Shown here one piece after another: positions 10,956-18,576 of a stretch of DNA of 64,000 nt (the stretch's first letter is position 1; each line of letters opens with the position of its first letter). Made by a program: the position numbers and the translations under genes. Where the stretch lies: contig CAZQCG010000020.1 of NCBI GenBank assembly GCA_964592425.1, positions 1 through 64,000 on the forward strand, written 5' to 3'. Below the pieces are notes generated by a model, which made no database searches, was not told the origin of the DNA, and saw nothing but the letters and a program-made list of their open reading frames with translations. The DNA comes from Viridilinea sp964592425. GTDB taxonomy: Bacteria; Chloroflexota; Chloroflexia; Chloroflexales; Chloroflexaceae.

Positions 10956-12815
10956 ATGACTACCTATCTGCGTCTTTTCGGTAGTGTGATCATCCTCAGC
11001 CTGGCGCTGAGCGCATGTGAGATCCAGGGCGGAACGCTACGGCCCACGCCTGAGCCAACGATAACCACGCCGGCGACAGCCGAGGCCACCATCACGGTTG
11101 CCGCCGAGGGGCCTGGCACGCCGGAGGTAAGCAGCGAGAATGAGACGGCTGTGCCAATCACGCCGCCGGTGGTTGCGCCGAACGCGGTGCATATCGGTAT
11201 GCTGAACAACCCGGCCGATCTGCTGCCCTACCACAGTGACAGCGCCGACGAGCGGGTGAGTGCACCGATCACCCAGCTACTCTTCCCAGCCCCGCTACTG
11301 GCGCTCAATTATACCTATACGACCACCGGCGTGCTGGAACAGGTGCCGAGCAGCGAGAACGGCGATCTGGTGATCGCTATGGTTGATGTCTTTCTCGACC
11401 CGACCGGCGCGATTACCACCACTGCGACTGAGGTGGTCTCACAGGTGCAGCAGATCAGCGTGACCTTTCGCTGGAACCGTGCCCTACGCTGGGCGGACGG
11501 CACGCCGCTGACGGCAGCCGATTCGGTCTTTGCCTACGAGCTGGCGCAGCGTAGCGATCTGGGTCAGGAGGCACGGAGCAAGCTTGATCTGCTTGAGCGT
11601 TACGAGCAAGTGGACGACTACACCACCCGCGCCGTGCTCAAACCCGACTATATCGACCCGGCCTATCTGACAACCTACTTCACACCGTTGCCGCGCCACC
11701 TGCTGGCCGATCAAGAAGCGAACGAACTGCGCAGCAGTAACTTCGCCCAGGAGCCGATCGGCTATGGCCCGTACCAGGTGGTAAGGCGTGAGCCAGGTAG
11801 CCTGCTGCTCGAACCAAACCCGCACTACCCCACTCCGTTGGGGGCAATCACGGAGGTGAGCTTCACCTTCCACGAGAACCTCGACCCTGATCATCTGCGC
11901 ACAGCAGTGGTTGGCGGCAGCCTGGACATGGTCGCCTTTGACCAACCCGACGCCGAGACGCTGGTGGCGATCAAGAAGGATGTTGCAGCGGGCGTGGCCC
12001 AGGTAAGCACAACGGCCAGCCCGATCTGGGAGCACCTGACCTTTAACCTTGACGTGGCGGTGCTCCAAAATCTGAAGGTACGGCAGGCGATCAGCATAGC
12101 CTTGAACCGCGAAGGGCTGATCGCTGAACTGACCGGCGGGTACGGCCAGGTGTTGCACAGCTGGATTGTACCGGGGCAGTGGGCCGCCGCCCCCCCCGAG
12201 CAACTCACCCGCTACCCCTACAACCCCGACGAGGCCCGCCGCCTGCTCGACGAGAGCGGCATCGTGGACAGTGACGGCGACGGGCTGCGAGAGGCAGGCG
12301 GGACACCACTGACCTTGAACCTGGTAACGACCCAGAGCTCACCGCTGCGCCTGGCGATTGCCCGCCGGATGCGCGAGGATCTGGCAGCAGTCGGGATCGG
12401 GCTCTCGCTGCAGGAAATGCCCACCGTAGCCCTCTACAGCCCGGAGGGGCCGCTCTTCCGGCGCACCTTCCAACTGGCGCTCTTCGCCTGGATCGCCGGG
12501 CCTGACCCACGCGGATGGGAACGCTGGAGCTGCGCGGGGGTGCCTAACGAGGGCAACAACTGGACCGGCAACAACTTCTCAGGCTGGTGTTTCTTCGAGG
12601 CTGACCGGGCCATCCGCACCGCAACAACCTCCCTGGTACAGGAGGAGCGGGCGGCGGCCTACCTGCGCCAGCAACAACTCTTTACGCAAGAGTTGCCGGT
12701 ACTGCCACTCTTCCAGCGCATCGAATTGGTATTCTTTAGCCCGAGCTTGAGGGGTATGCAGCCCGACCCAACGGCCCCCTTCACATGGAATATTGCTCTG
12801 TGGACGCGAGGATAG
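10956..12815 (+). CDS. ABC transporter substrate-binding lipoprotein, peptide/nickel family 5
   Basis: A 619-residue family 5 solute-binding protein. ATG 10956 is preferred over two upstream in-frame starts (10878, 10932) because it gives a proper lipoprotein signal: MTTYLRLFGS, a hydrophobic run, then the lipobox LSAC with lipidated Cys21. A Thr/Pro/Glu-rich tether (about 25-75) leads to the SBP_bac_5 domain, with RWNRALRWADGTPLTAADSV near 190 and VRQAISIALNREGL near 370. The C-terminal part binds an oligopeptide-type ligand in known relatives. No permease or ATPase genes are adjacent, so it may use a transporter encoded elsewhere or act as a stand-alone surface binder. Confidence 0.88.
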   Translation: MTTYLRLFGSVIILSLALSACEIQGGTLRPTPEPTITTPATAEATITVAAEGPGTPEVSSENETAVPITPPVVAPNAVHIGMLNNPADLLPYHSDSADERVSAPITQLLFPAPLLALNYTYTTTGVLEQVPSSENGDLVIAMVDVFLDPTGAITTTATEVVSQVQQISVTFRWNRALRWADGTPLTAADSVFAYELAQRSDLGQEARSKLDLLERYEQVDDYTTRAVLKPDYIDPAYLTTYFTPLPRHLLADQEANELRSSNFAQEPIGYGPYQVVRREPGSLLLEPNPHYPTPLGAITEVSFTFHENLDPDHLRTAVVGGSLDMVAFDQPDAETLVAIKKDVAAGVAQVSTTASPIWEHLTFNLDVAVLQNLKVRQAISIALNREGLIAELTGGYGQVLHSWIVPGQWAAAPPEQLTRYPYNPDEARRLLDESGIVDSDGDGLREAGGTPLTLNLVTTQSSPLRLAIARRMREDLAAVGIGLSLQEMPTVALYSPEGPLFRRTFQLALFAWIAGPDPRGWERWSCAGVPNEGNNWTGNNFSGWCFFEADRAIRTATTSLVQEERAAAYLRQQQLFTQELPVLPLFQRIELVFFSPSLRGMQPDPTAPFTWNIALWTRG

Positions 12816-12958
12816 GGGCGCAACAGCAGTTACGCCAACAGGTGCCAGCCACCTGGTAAGCGGTTCTACTTTTCGGGCAGCTTGAGTGTAGCGGGCAGCA
12901 ATCGGCTACCTGTTCGGTCGGCATCGGCGGGATGGCCCGGCACTACCCGCATAGGTAG

Positions 12959-12987
12959 TTGACGCGCTGTGTCAGAAACGCTAGACT
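12959..12987 (+). promoter_or_regulatory. Putative promoter of CBS-domain gene
   Basis: TTGACG (12959-12964), a 17-bp spacer and TAGACT (12982-12987) lie 55 bp upstream of the CBS gene start. The rest of the 227-bp gap 12816-13042 shows nothing else I can name. Confidence 0.5.
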
Positions 12988-13042
12988 CGTATGTACTTCT
13001 GTTCACAAGATGTGCGTTTTCTTGGCGAAAGGATAACTAGGT

Positions 13043-13471
13043 ATGGAGCGTATGGTCGGCGAGGTCATGCATCACGGCGTGCTCACATGCCGCCGCGAGA
13101 CACCCATCCAGGATGTCGCCCGGCATATGGCGGAAAATGACGTTAGCGCCCTGGTGGTCACCAATGACGACGGGAACATGATCGGGCTGATCTCACGCAC
13201 CGACCTGGTGAATGCCCGGCTGTACGAGCAGTATTGGAAGCACTGGCGCGGGCTGACCGCTGGTCACATCATGATCACTGATGTCGTCACGGTCAATCAT
13301 GCTGATACGCTTCAGCATGCCAGTAAGCTCATGATGGAGCGCCATATCCATCGTGTGGTCGTTGTCGATACTGAGGGCGATGGACACAAGGCAGTCGGGG
13401 TGCTCTCAATCACCGACCTGGTGCGTGACATTGCCCGTGAGGAAGAAGAGGCCGCAACCGAAGAGGCCTGA
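13043..13471 (+). CDS. Tandem CBS-domain protein
   Basis: A 142-residue protein made of two CBS domains (about 5-60 and 75-135), recognisable from VGEVMHHGVLTCRRETP, SALVVTNDDGNMIGLISRTDL and the second HRVVVVDTEGDG...VLSITDLV. CBS pairs bind adenine nucleotides or related ligands and report energy state. As a stand-alone protein its partner is unknown. The AAAGGA upstream of ATG 13043 serves as the ribosome site. An acidic tail (EEEEAATEEA) ends the protein. A terminator follows 30 bp later. A second protein of the same length and architecture is encoded at 28543. Confidence 0.88.
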   Translation: MERMVGEVMHHGVLTCRRETPIQDVARHMAENDVSALVVTNDDGNMIGLISRTDLVNARLYEQYWKHWRGLTAGHIMITDVVTVNHADTLQHASKLMMERHIHRVVVVDTEGDGHKAVGVLSITDLVRDIAREEEEAATEEA

Positions 13472-13500
13472 TTGCCTACGTTCAAACGAGCGATCCAGGC

Positions 13501-13536
13501 GAGGGTGCAGCCGAAGCTGCACCCTCTTGTTGTTCC
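13501..13536 (+). terminator. Rho-independent terminator after CBS gene
   Basis: A perfect 10-bp stem GAGGGTGCAG / CTGCACCCTC with a 6-nt loop (13501-13526) is followed by TTGTTGTT. Confidence 0.8.
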
Positions 13537-13691
13537 AACAACAACGAGTTCCCGATAAGTTGGACAACCATGTTACAATTGAGTGCGCTTCGTAATTGTG
13601 GCAATCACCAGCGTTTCAGGACTGGGCATGCGATCTTCGGCTGACCCCACCCATCACTTGCCGCCCGGTGCAAAGCCTGTCGTAAGCGGTT

Positions 13692-14477
13692 ATGTCAATT
13701 GACATCACACCTCCCTACGAGCGCTATGCGCCACTCTATGATGGTAGCGGTCAGGTACGCTTCGCACTCCTGGCCTATAGTTACCTGCACGAACTGCTGG
13801 CCCTACACCCCGTGCATGGACAGCAGGCCCTCGACCTGGCCTGCGGGACGGGAACCCTGGTTGGGCTACTCGCCGATGCGGGCTGGTTGGTCACCGGGGT
13901 TGATCGCTCGACAGCGATGCTGGCCCAGGCGTCCGCCAAACTTGCTGCCAGCCCCGGCAGCGAGCGCGTTTACCTCATCCAGGCCGATCTACGTCGGCTG
14001 ATCCCAGCCCTCCCACCAGCCGCATTCAACCTGGCCCTCTGTACCTACGATAGCCTCAACTACCTGCTCACCGCCGAGGATCTGGCCGCCTGCTTCCACG
14101 GCGTAGCTGCCACCCTGGCACCCGGTGGGCTCTTCATCGCTGATATGAATACCCGTCACTTTCTCGCCCACGACTGGGGCGAGTGCGCAATTCATGAGCA
14201 AGCGGGCTATGTGCAGATCGAACGCAGCCAATTTGACCCGGCAAACGACAGCAATACTATGCTCCTGACTGGTTTTGTTGGTGATGATCAGCGGGGCTAC
14301 CAACGTTTCGATGAGCTCCATACCGAACGGGCCTACCCGCCCGAACTGGTGAACACCCTACTCATAGCTGCCGGGCTGAGCGTTGAGGGCACCTACGATA
14401 GCTTTACCCTGAGCCGGCCGGGGCCGCGTACGCAGCGCATCTTCTGGGCCGCACGCAAGGCCGACGCGACAATTTGA
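13692..14477 (+). CDS. SAM-dependent class I methyltransferase
   Basis: A 261-residue cytosolic methyltransferase. Motif I is LDLACGTGTLVGLL (about residues 48-61), the SAM ribose-binding acidic residue follows in VTGVDRSTAML, and motif IV is LALCTYDSLNYLL near 118-130. The substrate cannot be read from the sequence. It is 6 bp upstream of menG and therefore probably co-transcribed with it, but its motifs differ from quinone methyltransferases. Confidence 0.85.
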   Translation: MSIDITPPYERYAPLYDGSGQVRFALLAYSYLHELLALHPVHGQQALDLACGTGTLVGLLADAGWLVTGVDRSTAMLAQASAKLAASPGSERVYLIQADLRRLIPALPPAAFNLALCTYDSLNYLLTAEDLAACFHGVAATLAPGGLFIADMNTRHFLAHDWGECAIHEQAGYVQIERSQFDPANDSNTMLLTGFVGDDQRGYQRFDELHTERAYPPELVNTLLIAAGLSVEGTYDSFTLSRPGPRTQRIFWAARKADATI

Positions 14478-14483
14478 GGTTGT

Positions 14484-15200
14484 ATGAGCGTGCTTCCTCC
14501 CATCGAAAACAAGGCCGCCTACGTCGAGCGGATGTTTGCCCGCATCGCCCCTGGCTACGACCGTGTGAACCGGGTGATGACCTTCGGGCTGGACCAGGGC
14601 TGGCGGCAACGGGTGGTCGAACAACTGGCCCCTCCAGTAGACGGGCGCTGCCTTGATGTGGGTACCGGCACCGGCGACTTCCTGCCGATCCTGGCGGCAT
14701 GGAGCCGCAACGGCATGGCTGTTGGCATCGACTTCACCTTGCCGATGATGAGCGCCGGTCAAGCCAAGCTCGATCCACTCGGCCCAGAGCGGGCCGCTTT
14801 TGTTGGTGGTGACGCTCTAAACCTGCCCTTTCCCGATCATACCTTCGATGCGATCAGTACCGGCTTTGTTATGCGCAATGTCACCGATATTGGCCAGGCC
14901 TTCCGCGAAATGTACCGGGTGACCCGCCCCGGTGGCGTGGTGGCCTGCCTGGAGGTGGCCCGCCCACGTAACCCGCTCGTCCGAATCGGTCATCAGATCT
15001 ATTTTGAAGGCATTGTGCCCTGGATCGGTCAACTGCTCGGTGGCGACCGCAATGCCTATCGTTACCTGCCCGAGTCGGCACGGGCCTTTCCCCCACCGGA
15101 GCGCCTGGCAGTGATCATGCGCGAGGCAGGCTGGCACTATGTAAGCTATCGCCTCTATGGTCTTGGTGCCGTCGCTATTCACATCGGTGCCAGGGTCTGA
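14484..15200 (+). CDS. menG: Demethylmenaquinone/ubiquinone C-methyltransferase MenG/UbiE
   Basis: A 238-residue UbiE/MenG-family enzyme that C-methylates demethylmenaquinol in the last step of menaquinone synthesis. Signatures are VERMFARIAPGYDRVN at 14-29, motif I LDVGTGTGDFLPIL, the FVMRNVTD block near 131 and RNAYRYLPESARAFP near 190. Menaquinone is the expected quinone in Chloroflexia. It is followed 6 bp later by the DUF4230 gene. Confidence 0.92.
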   Translation: MSVLPPIENKAAYVERMFARIAPGYDRVNRVMTFGLDQGWRQRVVEQLAPPVDGRCLDVGTGTGDFLPILAAWSRNGMAVGIDFTLPMMSAGQAKLDPLGPERAAFVGGDALNLPFPDHTFDAISTGFVMRNVTDIGQAFREMYRVTRPGGVVACLEVARPRNPLVRIGHQIYFEGIVPWIGQLLGGDRNAYRYLPESARAFPPPERLAVIMREAGWHYVSYRLYGLGAVAIHIGARV

Positions 15201-15206
15201 ATCACG

Positions 15207-16073
15207 ATGAGCGATGAAGAGCGGCCCCGCCGGGGCAATCTGATGGAGCAACGCCTCCGCCGGGCACGCGGTGAAGAGCTCGATGATGATCTCGAGCCCC
15301 TAGACAACTATGCTGACGATGATACCCAACCTATCGGCCTTGACTATCGACCCGGGCGCAGAGCAGTGGTGCCGGACGCCCAGCGCGGCTGTGGCCAACT
15401 CGCGACAGTCGCGCTGTTGAGTGCACTGATCGCCCTGCTCGGCGGGGCCTTACTGCTGAATAATGCGGTTGGTGGCCTCGGACGCCTGCTGGCCAACGTC
15501 CCCAGTGTGCCCGATATTCGCGAGGTGCTGATCACGCCGACGCCCGAGGTGATCAGTGGGGCCGCAATCCTCCAGCGCGTCCAGCAACTTGCCCGCCTTG
15601 AGACTGCCTCATATACCGTGCAAACCGTAATCGAAGTCAGACAAAGCCAGGGCAACCCGATCTTCGACTTCTTTGGTGGTGATGCACTGTTATTGATCGC
15701 TCAGGGGAGCGTCGAGGCCGGAATTGACCTGGCCACCCTCACCCCTGATCAGGTCACGGTTGCCCCTGACGGCAGCCGGGTAACCCTGCGCCTACCGCCG
15801 GCGCAGATCTTCAATGTGCAACTCGACAATGACGGTACCCGCGTCTACAGCCGTGAGCGCGGGATCTTCGCCCCACCCAACAATAACCTCGAAACCCTCG
15901 CCCGCCAGGAGGCCGAACAGGAGATCCTGCGTGCCGCCTGTGAAGACGGCGTGCTTAGCAGAGCGACCGAGCAGGCCGAGCGTTCCCTGCGCCAGTTCCT
16001 GAGCCTGATCGATACGCTCGAGGTGGTCGTGCAGACTGCGCCCCCGGCAGAATGTAGCACTCCGACGCCCTGA
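15207..16073 (+). CDS. DUF4230-domain membrane protein
   Basis: This 288-residue protein has a charged cytoplasmic N terminus (about 1-60), one membrane span near residues 65-85 and an extracytoplasmic DUF4230 domain (about 110-270). The domain is recognisable by LETASYTVQTVIEV, a LLIAQGSVEAGIDLATL stretch and NLETLARQEAEQEIL. DUF4230 proteins are common in Chloroflexota and Firmicutes and have no settled function. It lies in the menG transcription unit. Confidence 0.75.
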   Translation: MSDEERPRRGNLMEQRLRRARGEELDDDLEPLDNYADDDTQPIGLDYRPGRRAVVPDAQRGCGQLATVALLSALIALLGGALLLNNAVGGLGRLLANVPSVPDIREVLITPTPEVISGAAILQRVQQLARLETASYTVQTVIEVRQSQGNPIFDFFGGDALLLIAQGSVEAGIDLATLTPDQVTVAPDGSRVTLRLPPAQIFNVQLDNDGTRVYSRERGIFAPPNNNLETLARQEAEQEILRAACEDGVLSRATEQAERSLRQFLSLIDTLEVVVQTAPPAECSTPTP

Positions 16074-16125
16074 AGGTTCGGCAATCTAGCCTCGACATCA
16101 TTCACGCATTCATTACAGGCACCCG

Positions 16126-16809
16126 ATGAAGGCTTCTTCCGCCAATCTACTCCTCGCAAACCTGCATGATCAGGTCGATCTGCACCTCGTCACCTCCCTC
16201 ACTGACGTCGGCTATCAGCTTGCCCTTGCGATCAACAGCACGGAGCTACGCGAGCAACTCGATCATCCACATGACCTGCTGATCCTCGATTTACTCAACA
16301 TGGCTGACCTGCCCCAGCTGCATATGGTACGCAGTAACTACAGCGGGGCGCTGATCGTGCTTGGGCCTGCCCGTGATGCGCAGCTGCTGGTGACCGTCCT
16401 GGACGAGGGTGCCGACGATTATGTCACCCGGCCGCTGCGCATTGATGAACTGCTAGCGCGCATCAGGGCCCAGTTGCGCCGCCGTGAGCAGAGTATGAGC
16501 CCGACGCCGCCCCGCCAGCTTGGACCACTGTGGATCGACCCCGAACAGCGCCAGGTCGTCTACACCGGGCAGCCCCTCGATTTGAGCGCCGAGGAATACA
16601 CCCTGCTGAGTATGCTTGCCGCACAGCCGGGCTTTGCCTGCCCCGCACTCCTGCTACTCGAACGGGTCTGGGGCCACGCCCGCCGCCATGATATCGCCCT
16701 GCTCAATACGACCGTAGCCCGCCTGCGTGAGTTGATCGAACTAAGCCCCAACCAGCCCACCATCCTGCGCGGCAACGCTATGCTCGGCTTCTGGCTGAAT
16801 GGTGGTTAA
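16126..16809 (+). CDS. OmpR-type DNA-binding response regulator with degenerate receiver
   Basis: A 227-residue protein with an N-terminal receiver-like domain (about 5-118) and a C-terminal winged helix (about 130-225) of OmpR/PhoB type (SAEEYTLLSMLAAQPG, then RHDIALLNTTVARLRELIE). The receiver keeps an Asp (LLILDLL, near residue 50). It lacks the usual acidic pair at the end of strand 1, has no Ser/Thr at strand 4, and has Arg where the conserved Lys is expected (YVTRPL). It may therefore work without phosphorylation, as in atypical response regulators. No histidine kinase is adjacent, and the targets are unknown. Confidence 0.8.
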   Translation: MKASSANLLLANLHDQVDLHLVTSLTDVGYQLALAINSTELREQLDHPHDLLILDLLNMADLPQLHMVRSNYSGALIVLGPARDAQLLVTVLDEGADDYVTRPLRIDELLARIRAQLRRREQSMSPTPPRQLGPLWIDPEQRQVVYTGQPLDLSAEEYTLLSMLAAQPGFACPALLLLERVWGHARRHDIALLNTTVARLRELIELSPNQPTILRGNAMLGFWLNGG

Positions 16810-16845
16810 GTAGTCTGGCAACGAAATCTTCTGGTATTCAGGCTG

Positions 16846-16891
16846 GCGTCGACAAGCTCAGCCAGCGTCTGTTCGCTGCGCTTGTCGACGC
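16846..16891. terminator. Inverted repeat between convergent genes
   Basis: GCGTCGACAAGC (16846-16857) and its exact complement GCTTGTCGACGC (16880-16891) form a 12-bp stem between the response regulator and the hydrolase. There is no strong T-run, so it may be a factor-independent stop only in part. The GACAAGCTCAGCCA part recurs at about 46591-46604. Confidence 0.45.
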
Positions 16892-16943
16892 GAACCGGGT
16901 ATGCCACAAGACGTACTGTACGGACTATTCAGGCTGTTCTGGA

Positions 16944-18155
16944 TCATGCCCGGGTGACAGCTGCATACACAAGGCGCCGGAAGTGCAGAGCAAGGGGTGG
17001 ATTGGCCGGCGAAGGTAGGATCTGGGTCATAAACATGCCAATCAGCTGCTGGTGTGGATCAACCCAGAACATGGTATTGGCCGCACCAGGCCATTCAAAA
17101 ACACCTGCGGTGCCCGGCAGTCCCGCCAGGGCCGGGTCGAGCAGCACAGCCAGACCTAGACCGTAACCATAGCCCGGCCATGACCAGGCAGGCCCGATGC
17201 TGAAGGGCAAGGCATTGGCTGGCAGATGGTTGCCCGTCATTAGCGCTACCGTTGCCGACGTCACCAGCCGTACCCCCTCCAGCGTTCCCTGGTTGAGCAG
17301 CATCTGGGCAAAACGCAGGTAATCGCCGGCAGTTGACACCAGCCCGCCACCACCCGCCGGTTGAACCCCCGGCTGCAGGTAGGGGCTGGTAGCGGGGTCA
17401 TCAAGCAGCCGTAGCCCGCCCATCTCGTCGCGCACATAGAGCGCAGCCAGCCGTGCGGCGTGGGACGGGGCGACCGCAAAATTGGTGTCATGCATACCCA
17501 ACGGCTGGAAGATGCGCTCGCTAAGGAAGGTGGCGAAGGGAAGATCGGCCACTGTGGCGATGAGATGGGCAATCACATCGTGGGCAAAACTGTAGCGCCA
17601 GCGTGTACCCGGCTGATCGGCCAGGGGCAGTTGTGACAGGTGCTCGACCAGATCGGCGAGGCTCACCCGCAGGGTCAGCACACGTGTCAGCAGGCGTGCC
17701 GCCCGGTAGTGCGCCTCGACCGGGGCATCATCAAAGAGGCCGTAGCCAAGCCCGGCAGTGTGGGTCAACAGGTCGCATATACTGATCGGGCGCTGTAGCG
17801 GCGCTACCACAGGCCCGGTGGCCGACACCTTGAGCCGGGCAAAGGCAGGCAGGTAACGAGCCACCGGGTCGTCCAGTTGCAACCGACCGGCTTCGACGAG
17901 CATAAGCAGGGCCAGGCAGGTGATCGGCTTGGTCATCGAGTAGATGCGGAAGAGCGTGTCGGGCTGCACAGGCCGGTTACGCTCGCGATCCATTGACCCG
18001 GCACAGGCCAGATAGGCCAGTCTGCCGTGACGGGCAACCAGAGTTAGGATACCGGGTGCCGGGTGGGTGGCGAGGTACCTGGCAATCAAAGCATCAATAT
18101 GGGCAAGGCGGGCAGCCCCAAGCCCGACCGCTTCAGGTGCAAGCTGTGGCATCAT
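16944..18155 (-). CDS. Serine hydrolase of the beta-lactamase/DD-peptidase (class C) family
   Basis: A 403-residue protein of the EstB/penicillin-binding-protein-4* type. The nucleophile motif SMTK (S73xxK76) sits in RIYSMTKPITCLAL. The Tyr motif is YSF in WRYSFAHDVIAH near 187-198. The final strand region contains GYGYGLGLAVLL. No signal peptide is seen at the N terminus, which points to a cytoplasmic esterase or amidase instead of a periplasmic beta-lactamase. ATG 18155 and 18152 are both possible starts. Confidence 0.85.
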   Translation of the reverse strand: MMPQLAPEAVGLGAARLAHIDALIARYLATHPAPGILTLVARHGRLAYLACAGSMDRERNRPVQPDTLFRIYSMTKPITCLALLMLVEAGRLQLDDPVARYLPAFARLKVSATGPVVAPLQRPISICDLLTHTAGLGYGLFDDAPVEAHYRAARLLTRVLTLRVSLADLVEHLSQLPLADQPGTRWRYSFAHDVIAHLIATVADLPFATFLSERIFQPLGMHDTNFAVAPSHAARLAALYVRDEMGGLRLLDDPATSPYLQPGVQPAGGGGLVSTAGDYLRFAQMLLNQGTLEGVRLVTSATVALMTGNHLPANALPFSIGPAWSWPGYGYGLGLAVLLDPALAGLPGTAGVFEWPGAANTMFWVDPHQQLIGMFMTQILPSPANPPLALHFRRLVYAAVTRA

Positions 18156-18174
18156 GATTGTAGAATGTTATTTG

Positions 18175-18254
18175 GCAATACCGCAGAAGTAACGCTGTGA
18201 GATATGTCAGGTCTGGCGCAGATAACAGCGTTACTTTTGCTCTACTGCGTTATT
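18175..18254. repeat. MITE-like element, copy 1
   Basis: An 80-bp sequence with imperfect terminal inverted repeats: left ACCGCAGAAGTAACGCT, right AGCGTTACTT...CTGCGTT. A second copy with the same ends is at 56119-56217. No coding capacity. This is probably a non-autonomous mobile or structural repeat. Confidence 0.6.
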
Positions 18255-18363
18255 TGACACGACCAGACCAGGGCTGCGCCCCTCTGGCTGCCTGTGTTGG
18301 CACCGCACAGTATCGGTGAACCGCCTTGTCGCAGTGGTAATTTGATAGGATGGCAACCCACCA

Positions 18364-18576
18364 ATGATCCTCGAGATTATGCGCGTTGAAGGTATGCAGA
18401 GCGAGCGAGACCGGCGGGTTGTGCTGGGGGCAATCGAGCGCCTGCCGGGCCTGGGCCGGATTATTAGCAACCTGGCCGACGGTACCCTCCGCCTGGAACG
18501 GGCCGAGTCGCTGCAACTGGCCACGCTGGTTGCCGCCATTGAACGGGCCGGTTACCGTGTCTCTGTCCTGGCCTGA
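18364..18576 (+). CDS. Small HMA-fold protein lacking the metal-binding cysteines
   Basis: A 70-residue protein whose pattern (ILEIMRVEGM, helix, LPGLGRIISNLADGTLRLE, helix, AIERAGYRVSVL) follows the beta-alpha-beta-beta-alpha-beta heavy-metal-associated fold. The usual CxxC is replaced by residues around MQSERD, so copper binding is not expected. It could be a regulatory ferredoxin-like domain. It overlaps the 3' end of the convergent molybdenum hydroxylase gene by 25 bp. A small real gene is likely but unproven. Confidence 0.5.
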   Translation: MILEIMRVEGMQSERDRRVVLGAIERLPGLGRIISNLADGTLRLERAESLQLATLVAAIERAGYRVSVLA

